Positions 31,527 through 41,944 of a stretch of DNA of 64,000 nt are shown here, piece by piece. The notes beneath the pieces were generated by a model. That model was not told the origin of the DNA. It did not search any database and saw only the letters and a program-made list of their open reading frames with translations. The position numbers were made by a program, and so were the translations under genes. The DNA is from Blastomussa wellsi (taxonomy: Eukaryota > Cnidaria > Anthozoa > Scleractinia > Plerogyridae), in the NCBI GenBank assembly GCA_947652115.1, contig OX393562.1:29422807-29486806 (forward strand), written 5' to 3'. How positions within the stretch are numbered: the first letter of the stretch is position 1; each line of letters starts with the position of its first letter.

Positions 31527-32357
31527 ACCGTGAAGCCCGTTAATACGTTCACCAACGGGCCATAAAAAAATGGCCGTATTAACGGGTAGCATCATGTTAT
31601 TTTACGTTAAATATTGTTTCTCAACTAATGTATTTGTTTTGTTTGGATAATTACGATTGTGTATTTGGTTCGAATGGCCGAACGTATTAACGAGGTAAAA
31701 TTATAAAGAATTATTCAGGTTGGGATTTCAGTGAATGTGACGGTTGGCCGTATTAACAAGATGGCCGCATTAAAATGTATCGACGTTTCGCCGGGGCACT
31801 TATCCGTTTCGTAAACGGTCGATGCCATTTTTCGACTTCAAAATTTTTGGCTATCATCGAATTTTTCCCACAAAAAAAGAAAGAAAAATTGTCCGTCAAT
31901 GACCAGAATGAAACCCTGAACCTCAGACATAACAACATCCCTATCTCACCACTACACTACCAGGCTGATCCGCCAAATCCCCACAAAATTCCATTATAAA
32001 AGATTGCTTTCTTAGTCTATTTTACTTATAGTATTGCCCTACCCAACAAATAATTAAAGCTAACCGCAAGCAAACCAGTGTGAAATCGAACAATTAAGTA
32101 AGTATTAGTCTTTCACCAAATATTAACCAGTTTCGCCCTAGTCCAGGCCTAAACTAAAGCAGATATAGCATCGTCTATTCCGAAAAGCGCTTGGTTACCA
32201 ATTATGGCATCGACCGTTTACGAAACGGGAAATCAGCTTCGCCGGGACCAAAAAAATGGCCGTAATAACGAGGTATAAGGCGGGGGTCCACTATACGGCC
32301 AAATTTTTATGGTCGGTTGGTGACCTTAATAACGGGGTTCAAATAAGAACGGTTACA
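31527..32357. mobile_element. TIR element, about 830 bp, beside GPCR 1
   Basis: Outer inverted ends: ACCGTGAAGCCCGTTAATAC..TTCACCAACGGGCCATAAAA..GGCCGTATTAACGGG on the left, with the inverse ending GGTGACCTTAATAACGGGGT on the right. An inner inverted pair is at 31785-31828 and 32203-32249 (TCCGTTTCGTAAACGGTCGA against TCGACCGTTTACGAAACGGG). Several GGCCGTATTAACGAG phrases recur. Ends 50 bp before the GPCR stop, so it probably forms part of its 3' UTR. Confidence 0.65.
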
Positions 32358-32405
32358 TGTAAAATATTAATATATGTGCACTTGAAATCTGTTACACCCG
32401 GCTTT

Positions 32406-33804
32406 CTAGCAACTTGTGTCTTCTATCATCTTGAAAGCTCTCACCTGTGGTTGACCTTTGTAACTAGTTTGTAGATCAACTGTAGCTTCCATTGTGGTGC
32501 CTGCGCGGCTGGTGCCAAAAAGCAACGTCCCAGATCGTCGGGGAAACAACGGCTTTATGATCTCTTTGAATCCACGCCGGAATTCCTGGCTGAAAGTCAC
32601 ATATATGCAGCAATTAATGGCACTGTTTGCATGTCCGAACAAAAAGGCGGTGGTTTGAAGATCTTTGGGGATACTACAGGGGAAGAAAATGTCACTGAAA
32701 TCCATCAAGAACACGTTAAGATGCATCAAAAACCAACACAGGGCAAACGTGAAAACAACGGTAATTAACATTTTCAGCACGTTTTTCTTCGACCTGTTTA
32801 GAAGCCGCTGATTTGCCGGAGTAGCATTGCCAGGTATGTCTCGTCCCCAGACTTTTGCAATGATGATCGAATACAAAACTGAAATTACCAGCAGTGGCAG
32901 CGCATATAGGAAAACGAAAGAAACAATCGTGAAGATGGCCTGCGATCGCCTTGGGTCAAACGCTGGTGCCCAATCCTCTACACAGTAAGGGATGCCATTA
33001 TAGATCTTGACTTTGGCGGCGTAGAGCAGTGGCGCTGGGTATGAGAAAGAAGCTGTCCATATTACGGCTATCAGCCACCGTGTACGTCTTACAGTGATAA
33101 CATTCCACATTGGGTAAACGACTGCAAAGAATCGCTCAAATGCAAGTGCTGTGAGAGTGAATATGGAGCACGCCATCGAACATCCCTGCGAGAACATGAA
33201 CAACTTGCAGGATATTTGTCCAAACGGCGCGTCGCTCACCCATGAATGGGTTCCCCGTAGCATGCTCACCGCATTGGGTATCATTGTTATAATTGCCATA
33301 AACAGATCTCCAACCTGTAATGAATTATCGTATAAAGATTAACCTTGAATTTGGAAGTGCTTACTTCCTCAGTACAAAATTCAATTGCGGTCTAAACAAG
33401 TCCAAACAAATCAGAAATAAAGGTCGCCCTATTACTTGAAAAGGAAATCCTACTTCCTTTTGGTTAAGTCACTTTTCTGTTACAGTAGCTAATATTACTT
33501 GATGTTTATGTTTGAGGTTGACCCCTTGGAGTGTCATTTTTGTTATTTTTTTTTCTTGTCAGTGACAAAAAAAAGGATTCATTGAGCTCACCGCCATATT
33601 GATGATAAGGTAATTAGTTGCTGTTCGCATTCTTCTGTGGCTGTATATTATCCATATCACCATAGCATTTCCAAATAAGGCCAAAAATAAGATGATCAGG
33701 TACACAGTGGTCTTTAGCCATCGCACAGTGGAGAACTCTTTCCCGGAGCTACAATCTGGCGGGAAGTCCTGGGTACCATTGGCTGTATTACTGCTGTTGT
33801 TCAT
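32406..33804 (-). CDS. Class A (rhodopsin-like) peptide-type GPCR 1
   Basis: Seven-transmembrane receptor, 373 residues, two exons: 33592-33804 (71 codons, ends NYLIINMA) and 32406-33314 (starts VGDLFMAIITMIP). They join in phase 0 inside TM2 at a GTGAG donor and TTACAG acceptor. Landmarks: Asn glycosylation sites in the N-terminus, GN in TM1, D2.50 in VGDLF, C107 in TM3 paired with C182 in ECL2 (YCVEDW), ERF (131-133) for DRY, PGNATPANQ (232-240) in loop 3, CWFL (264-267) for CWxP, and NCCIY (305-309) for NPxxY. It is similar in style to cnidarian QRFP/NPFF-like orphan receptors. The altered TM6 and TM7 motifs are unusual for a coupling receptor. Ligand unknown. Paralogous to the receptors at 46532 and 55729. 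Confidence 0.93.
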
Positions 33805-33889
33805 CTCGATAGCCGTAGTTCAGTGAGTCACCTTTGAAGAATTTGTTACAATTAGCATATCATGACTCTTTAGAAAAAAATTAATTCTC

Positions 33890-34100
33890 AAACTCATTAA
33901 TAATTCATCAAAGGATGACCGTGGTTCTAGTTTCATTCGAGAAGATCTAGATATATCAAACACTCGAGGCAGTGTTTCATCAGATTTGCAAACACCTGGA
34001 AATTCGTCAATAATACTCCCGCTGCGCGTCGTATTTTCAACTCTCTTCTCGGTGTTTGAAAATGTGATGAAACACTGTCTCTAGGGTTGGGTATATTACT
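33890..34100 (+). mobile_element. MITE with palindromic end, copy 2 of 3
   Basis: TTCTCAAACTCATTAATAAT at the left matches the copy at 57580. The hairpin is CACTCGAGGCAGTGTTTCAT against GATGAAACACTGTCTCTAG. It lies just upstream of GPCR 1, so it may be in its promoter region. Confidence 0.75.
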
Positions 34101-34283
34101 TCCATACATCCAAATCAAGGTCTCGATTCTGATTTTCTTTTTTTAGCTTTCAGCCGAGGAACAAGTGCCAGTTTTGGTAAACCTTCGTTAAAGCATCCGA
34201 GGATTTTCCGATTATTTTTTTAAACAAAAACTAGCGCGAGAGCTCCCGAATACACCGAAAGTAATCGCGCGAGCAAACGTCAT

Positions 34284-34296
34284 GTTGCTTAGCAAC
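34284..34296. promoter_or_regulatory. RFX X-box-like palindrome
   Basis: GTTGCTTAGCAAC (within ATGTTGCTTAGCAACAT), two GTTGC half-sites three bases apart, about 480 bp upstream of the GPCR 1 start. RFX factors bind such half-site pairs; the spacing is one longer than the most common form. Function not shown. Confidence 0.35.
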
Positions 34297-34940
34297 ATCG
34301 GTAACGAACATAGTGGTCTCAGTTTCGTCTCGGAGGTGAGATCTCGTCATCAACTTTCACTTGTCCCTCCGACTGTTCTCGAACTGCAGATTTCTCGAAC
34401 CAGTTTTCGTTTCTCCTGGAGCTTCAGGAAATCGAGATGCCAATGAAAAGCTGTCACTACCGGCTCCGTCCCAGTCCACTATGAACTATTCTGGTTTAAG
34501 TCTGGATTATTGAAATAAACCAAGCCAGGATTTTAACGCCTTTGATCGTCGCGAGTTCGATCCATTTTCCACTCTTTACAACCGACCACACCAGGGAGTA
34601 GTTTCATTTTTTGTGTGTGGTTGTGACTAAATTGTTCTCATGGCGCCTTTTCTATTAAGTGTGCAAATGTTAGAGGCCAGGATCAAATCCTATGTATTCA
34701 GATTCACTTAAAAAATAATAATAAAATAGCTAAGACAAAATCAATTTACGCTGCTGGGTGAATTATTTATAGCTTTGCTTCATAACTCAGTCTTATAAAT
34801 TGAAAAATGAAGAATGGATCAATTGAAAGAAGATCGTATCTGAGTTTGTTGAACTATATTTGAACATCAAAAATCAGATAAACGGATTAAAGAAGTCTCC
34901 AAATTAGATTTTAAAACTCTACTATTCATTAGTTGAAAAA

Positions 34941-35054
34941 TTTTAGTTTTGACTTCTTTCGAATTTTTTATTTTCCTTAAAAAAGAACATAACCGGAATT
35001 TTAGTTTTGACTTCTTTCGAATTTTTCTTTTCCACAAAAAAGAACATAACCGGA
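34941..35054. repeat. Two tandem units of about 57 bp
   Basis: TTTTAGTTTTGACTTCTTTC..AAAAAAGAACATAACCGGA occurs at 34941-34997 and 34999-35054. Confidence 0.9.
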
Positions 35055-36780
35055 TGTCAGTTAAAAGTTAGTTGTTTTTTAAGGGAAAAACAAAATCCGG
35101 ATTGCAAATACGGAAATGACTTATTTTCTCTGACTTGCTTGCGTAACTGATGTAATTAAATCTTTCAAACATAATTTGTAAACTTAAATGTTCAGATAAA
35201 CTGCTACAAAACGGAAAATCGCAATTCAGTAATTATTCCATGCTCGCTTCTCGGTATATAAAAACCCATTGCTTGACTGAATTTCACTTCACAGAAAACT
35301 GTAAATATATTTTGTACCTATCTACCATAAACCGCATTTTTGGATCGAGGCTTTTCGTAATTTAACCAAAAAGTGTTTACTAATAAAATATGGATGCAAA
35401 CCGCACCTAAAAACTCTTCTTATATTTTCCAAACGAACGAGCATTGGAAACGTGGCCTGAATTTATTCAATTTTTTCACAACAAATACTGTCAAAATGTA
35501 TCAACAAAGCACCAGGAAATCAATTTGTTTCTCGTAAACTGCTGTTTGTCTTTTCGTTTTATTAATTAACAATTCATATTACTGTATGCGGATAGGTGTG
35601 ATTCATCTTCGTGTTAAGGGAAAAACAAAATTAACTAGCATCATAGGATAGATCTGGAAAATAAATTAAGCGAGTTACCTTCCACTTAGTCGTAGATTTA
35701 AAACGCATCGAGGACACGAAAACAACTAGAAAGGAAACTTGTCATCAGCAATATTTGCGTTTTGTTTTATTTAAAGAAAAATGGTCATCAGTGAAAAGAT
35801 TGAGACTGCCAAATTAATTTCTTTTCAACTCCCAAATACAGAAAGTCTTTAGTTTTCTAGTATAAGTGTAGAAAATTGTAAGTTGCATTATAATACGAGA
35901 GCAACATGTGAAAAAGAGGTACGGGTATGTTTCACGAATTGGCCAAAACACCGAAAAATAACAAATATGACATTCTAAATAACTAACCATTAGTATTTTG
36001 GTCAGAAGTACTAGCTTTTCCACTGATTTTCCATTATTATTTTGTACAAAGAAATGTTCGCTTTAATTTAAAATAGTAAGGGAATTTATCTTCTCACAAT
36101 TTCACTAATCTTTCAAGAGAATACATGCGGAACTAAACATATATTTACCTTAAACGACTTGCTTCGAATTTCGAGCAGCCATCGTCATTTAGGTTGGTAT
36201 AGACAGAAGAAAGGTGTCCATGATCTTTGGTGTCAGATTAAACACCAGGTTTCTGTGTGGGGTTTCTTGCACCAAGTTAAGGAAATGACCGAAATATGAA
36301 ACTCACATCCCGGAGCCTTCGTGAACCAACAGCGAGATGGTTTATGACACTGTTTGAGTGGACTTGTAAACACTCCCTTTTCTTCTGTGTTAGATGCTAC
36401 ATTTGTTTGTTGATGGAATATGTTAAACGCCTCAAATTAACTTCCCTGTCGTCATGCGTGGCCGTTTTGTGATCTCCGTTCCGCCCCGTGTTACACAGTG
36501 GCCCTAAACATACAATGCGCTGTTTTGATAAAGATCGATTCTTACGCATTTGCCGTAACCCATTCCCGCCTGATAGACCGCTTATTGACCGAGTTTTCAT
36601 CAAATACTTGTCTTATTTACTGGGATGCAGCTGCCGTATATAAACTTAGATGAAAAGGTTGATCTTCACCGCGAGACATTTTTTTCTCAAAAGACTGAAA
36701 TGGACTCATAATTGTTTCACAGATCGGTGTAGCGATATAAAACGGCAATTTTCTTAACTATGTTATAGTTAGTATATTCA
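35055..36780. other. Intergenic, nothing recognised
   Basis: AT-rich DNA between GPCR 1 and GPCR 2; open frames are short and featureless. Confidence 0.4.
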
Positions 36781-36789
36781 AGTCAAGGT

Positions 36790-36880
36790 AAATTTGTTAT
36801 TAGTTTATCGGGCTCATGTAATACCGGGCAAGCCCAGCTAACCCGACTAACCGGGCTAGCCCGGCTCGGGTCCTAAGAAA
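36790..36880. repeat. Fragment of a GGGC(T/A)AGCCC-rich repeat
   Basis: CGGGCTCATGTAATACCGGG and CTAACCGGGCTAGCCCGGCT match the phrases at 46080-46250 (CGGCTAATCGGGCCAGCCCG, GGCTCATGTGATC). Probably ends of one dispersed element. Confidence 0.5.
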
Positions 36881-36918
36881 GAAAAAGACAGCGCCCCAAA
36901 TGAGAGCGTTACGGAACT

Positions 36919-37077
36919 ATAGACCTTTCTCATTCTGTTTATTATTCTCTTATGATGATTGCCCGCCAAACCTCATTTCTGAGTTCTAGTTCCTTTGTAA
37001 TTTGAACTTGCTAAAGAGACTTGGCGGGCAGATTAACATGAACACAAAAGAATAAAAAACGACTGAAAAAGGTCTAT
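36919..37077. mobile_element. MITE, about 159 bp
   Basis: Inverted ends ATAGACCTTTCTCATTCTGT and the inverse of CGACTGAAAAAGGTCTAT, continuing through TTATTCTCTT; inner arms GCCCGCCAA/TTGGCGGGC. Confidence 0.75.
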
Positions 37078-37508
37078 TGTCTCGATCTGGGGAAGACATA
37101 TTTCTTCAATGACATGAAGAAATGAACGATCTAATATCTCTACGCAGAGAAAGCGATAGAGGAAAAGATAACTAGGGAGTACCCTCCAACCTAAAGCGAA
37201 TCTGATACAATCAAATATTATGGAAAAGACAGATAGGCACTTGCTGGTGGGTATCCTCTACTTTGATGTCATCCCATCATGGCGGTAATTTCGAATTTAA
37301 TTAAAAATTTTTTATCTAGTTTTCATTGGTGGCCATTTTCAATTTATCGCTCTCCAACTTTTGTTGGCGGCCATTTTGAATTAATTTCAATCGTTTCTTT
37401 CATAAGGGCATCCCCCAACCTGACGCGAGCCTGGCGAAATCAGATAGTTGATGATAGTTTTCCCGTTTGATCACGCGCGTGATAGTTGATGATTTTTTGG
37501 GGGAGATT

Positions 37509-37724
37509 AGAGTGCGGACACGCAAACCGTGAACACTTGACATTTATTTTTACATTTTTGCTATGATTATCCAATGAAAGCTCTTGACATAGACCAAAGG
37601 ATTAGCGTTTTCAGCACCTATAAGAAAGCTAATTCTTCTGTTTATATGAACGGCTAACGTTGGATAATGGTAAAAAAATGTTAAAATAAATGTCAAGTGT
37701 TCACGGTTCGAGTTTCCTCACTGG
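37509..37724. mobile_element. MITE, about 215 bp, copy 1 of a pair
   Basis: Inverted ends AACCGTGAACACTTGACATT and AATGTCAAGTGTTCACGGTT, with outer GTGCGGACACG/TTTCCTCACTG less well matched. The interior has TTATCCAATG, ATAGACCAAAGGATTAG and AGAAAGCTAATTCTTCTG. The copy at 41733-41944 carries the interior in the opposite direction. Confidence 0.8.
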
Positions 37725-37827
37725 AAAGGCCATTTCCAGCCCGTACTGCGCAGTCTTGGGATTTGTTTACATTTCTGTTTGAATTCGTTGAGACGTTACC
37801 CTTCGGAAACTATGTACATGAAGTTTT

Positions 37828-37905
37828 AATACTAATACCAACACTAATACCAATACCAATACCAATACCAATACCAATACCAATACTAATACTAATACTA
37901 ATTAT
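37828..37905. repeat. (ACCAAT)n / (ACTAAT)n hexanucleotide repeat
   Basis: About ten ACCAAT-type units grading into ACTAAT and AATTAT. Confidence 0.9.
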
Positions 37906-37999
37906 AATTATAATAACAACAATATATTCGACTTTTACAAGGTGTTTTCAATCTATGTCGAACACAAATGTAAATAAGGGTGTGAAAAATAACATTCAC

Positions 38000-40900
38000 A
38001 GATTATAAAAGCCTGCAGCGTTAGCGTTGATAAAAAAGTTATTTTTCTGTTCAAGGTGCCCGCCCGGGGTATGTTGGGTCATTTTCTTTGAATAATCTTT
38101 ACAACAAGATAGACTTAAATGATCCTGTAACTGAAGAGGATGAACAATCTTGAAATAAAAATCCTCAAAATACACCTATTTTTGGTATATCGGACCCCCT
38201 TCGGGTATATCAGATTAAATATTAACTTGTGTCTGAGAAATGGTTTTCTGCTTTAACTATCAAACAAAATTAGCATATCAACACAAAAATGCATAGATAA
38301 ATATAAAAGGGATTGTTCTGTGGTAGGGTATATCAATGAAATGTAAACCAATCCCATGAAATTACAATATGACTGACAGCAAACTTTGTAGATATCTTAA
38401 GATTTAGCTCCTCCATCTTCCCCTACCACAGATTTGTTCGATATTTAATTTGGAAACAGTCTGCCAAGTTTCATGGGTATATGTTTTATCATTCCGGACA
38501 AAAATGCTATTTTGTGAAAACGTGATAAGCAAAAAATTGATAAACAGCAAATTTCTTTTATAGTGGTTGCTACTTGCTAATTGTAAACTTGCTTAAATCC
38601 CAGACAAATTTCTTCATCTGAAACTTGTTAATTTTAATTACCAATTGTGACCGAAGTCTAATTTTTCCTCCCAGAATCAGTACATTGCTTAGTATAGAGT
38701 AAAACGTAACAAGTACAATAATAATAATAATAATAATCTACTGAGTTACTGTTGTAATGTATAACAGAATCCCAAGAACTAACACTCATGAAAGATTGGT
38801 AAGGATAAATAATATTTTAAGTTTGGAAATACAAGAGTCTATAAAAATCAATCACATCAACGAAGCAATGTAAATGAATCATGCCTCTAAAATGGTAGTT
38901 TTTTCTTATTACTGCGGATGTTTTGCCTCTCACACTGCGCAATAAGACAATAAATTACATCCCCGCTGAAACAACTAATTGCTTTTTGATTTTTTGTGTG
39001 AGAAACACACATCTGCAGCTTTTGTTCGCAAAGTGACAAGTCATTCAACCACTTTGTCTAAACAAATAAGTATTTTACTGTAAACGGGAGGGCGTCCTCT
39101 CTAAAATGAGAAATAGCTGCGGGGATCGTGGAAACAAAGCTCTGTCAACTTAAACAAAGCGGTGCAGTCTTGTAGAGTCTGAGTGTTCGGTATATCTCTG
39201 ACAACATCGCTCTTTTGCAACTACGCCATGGGGGTTATTAACTCATATCCTTTGTAAGATAGAATATTAACTATGAGTTCATTATATACAAGTCTACAGT
39301 TTATTCAGAGGTGTGTCAAGGTAACACAGAAAGAAAAGATAGAAGTTGTTTGAAAGGTTAGGCGAGATATCATAAGGCTTTGCATGATAGTTGACTTTTT
39401 AACACACGTTTTTGGATTTGATTGCTGTCAAAACTAGTCTCTTATGGTACGGGAGAACAAAGTGTAATACACTTCATTTCAACTGAAGAACGCTAATTTC
39501 CAAAATTTGCAGTTTGTCTGTCAGCGGTGGGAGTTTCATTTCTAAACTTCTCGCCATTTAGATCTAATGTACATCAGCAATAGGTTGGGTATGCTTGTCG
39601 GATTAAACATCATTTCGCTATCCGGTAGAGGATCTTAGTGTAAAACGTTTGATTTATTGCTGACGTAGCAAAGAAAAAAAGATTGGTTTTAAAGAAGGTC
39701 AAAAGTTTCCCTAGGCCCAAACTGAACACTGCGAAATTATAATTACACAAGGTTGTTCGGATTTGTTTATGGAATAGTGACTATAAGACTAGAGATAAAT
39801 AAGACCCAACCATTCTGGCATGTCAGTGCAAGTTTCTGTATTAGAAGATGTTTAACTACAAATTACGTACAATGTGTGGTATTAATCGCAGTTATTTCTT
39901 TAATTATCATATTGAAATTAATAGAGCCTAATACATAAAATATCGAAGGTCTGGTCTATCCCAAGTAAATAAGATGAGCTATTTTCATCGACAAAAGAAA
40001 AAAGTAGATTGTACTTTTAAGGGAAGTATGCACGCCGAGGTCATTAACATATTGTCGTTAATTAGAGTCAGGCTTTTAAATAGCCGTACGTGCTCTAAAA
40101 TCCAAAAAGAAAGAGATTTTGCACGGCACACCTTATAAACATTTTACCAGAGTTCATTTTTAATTTGCTAGCCAATTATAATGGCTTTTTATTGCCATAT
40201 GGCAAGATTTAATTTCCTATATTGAATACTATTTTTTTCAAGTTTTGTGTGGTAAACTTTGTATTCCGAAGATTTTAAAAACGCCATAGACCTTGTATAA
40301 ACACATTATCTTCGACTGTCATCCTTTTGGCATCACAGCTGCAAGAATTTACTGTCACTCGCGGAAAACGCCCTTGAATTTTAAAAACGATCTCAAATTT
40401 GAAGGAATTTTAGTTAATAAAAAGCAAGGCGCCTTAGTTTTTAGAGGTTAAAAAAAATCCTTTCTGACAACATAATGATTCCTTGACATTAGACCAGAGG
40501 GTAGTAATAAACATTCTACTTTTGCGATTGAGTTTTCTCAGCATCGTTATTGCTTGTATTCCTACTTCTAAACCAAAATAAAATCAGTTTAAATATATAA
40601 ATTGAGTCTAACCTCTGAATTCCTGAAAGGCGTTTGATCTTCGGTTCATCAAGAGTGATTTTTAGTCGCATAGTTTTTCATGCCATTAAAAATGACCATT
40701 TCTAGCTTCTACTGAAACTCCTCTGTGTGAATTTTGAGAGTGCATAAATAAAATTCAGTGTTTGGTTTGTACCTAGTTGGTACGTATACACATGACAGGT
40801 AAAAATAATGAACACCCTCATCAACGCTTGAAGAGAAAATAACTAAGGAAAATAAGAGACTTCATGGTGTTTGTGAAAGGCTGAACGTCAAACTAGATGT

Positions 40901-41732
40901 TCTGTTTTCTATGCTTTCAGTATTACAGAAAAAAAAAATCATCGTGGAGGACAGAGAGCAAGACATACGTAATCAACTTCTTCCGTCATTGGTATTCTTA
41001 AGTCGTGTTTTTGCTACTCGACTTGATAACCGCGTTTTGAGCAAAATAGTCCAGCCTGGTATTGTTGCCATCAAGTATCTATACTGATTCTACGACGTCG
41101 GAGATCGATCGAGGAGAAAGGGAAAACGAAGGTGCCTCGATGGACCTCGGACGTCTGAGAATCAACCTATGCAACCATAATCTTTAAAAGCCATAGCCTC
41201 AGTTTGTTAAAAGCTGAAACATTAATTACACTGTAAATGGAAGATCATACAAGATAATTTATTCTGATGATTTTGTCTCGTTAAGGCATAAAAAGCCTTA
41301 ATACCGGGTTCTCAAAAAGGAGGTCAAATTATAAATCTGGGATTATCCTGGGACATTCTGAGCATTTGGGCAAATTACGTAGCGCAAGAACATGTTTTTG
41401 ATGGCCTGAGTTATGTACGTAGGTTTTTTTGGTAATTTTTATTTTTTTAAAAAAGATACTTTCCCCAGATGCTGACAATGATTCCTATTTATCTAAAATA
41501 GATTAATGGAGCTCTGATACGGATGACACGTCTTTAATAGTTTAGCCTAAATTTTCACGTTTTTAAATTACAATCCTTCTAAATCTTCCTCGTTCGAAGC
41601 CATCCTTGTTTCCTCTCAGCCTATTCATGATTACTTCTTTGATGTGTCTCTACCTTTGTAAACAATTATTTCAAGTTTAATTTCCCTTTGACTTGAGGGT
41701 AATTTTACTCGTTACCAAAGATGACTTCATCT
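38000..41732. other. Intergenic, nothing recognised
   Basis: AT-rich; includes an (AAT)n run at about 38719-38739 and a short GGGTATATCAG/GGTATATCGG phrase near 38190. No gene, RNA or defined transposon seen. Confidence 0.4.
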
Positions 41733-41944
41733 TTACAGTGAGGACACTAGAACCGTGAACACTTGACTTTTTTGGTACATTTTTTCACCGTTATCCAATG
41801 TTAGCCATTCATATAAACAGAAGAATTAGCTTTCCTTAGGTGCTGAAAACACTAATCCTTTGGTCTATATCAAGAGCTCTCATTGGATAATCATAGAAAA
41901 AAAATAAATGTCAGGTGTTCATGGTTTGAGTGTCTGCACTGTAA
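41733..41944. mobile_element. MITE, about 212 bp, copy 2 of a pair
   Basis: Ends TTACAGTGAGGACACTAGAA and the inverse of TTTGAGTGTCTGCACTGTAA, then CCGTGAACACTTGAC. Interior is that of 37509-37724 reversed. Confidence 0.8.
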
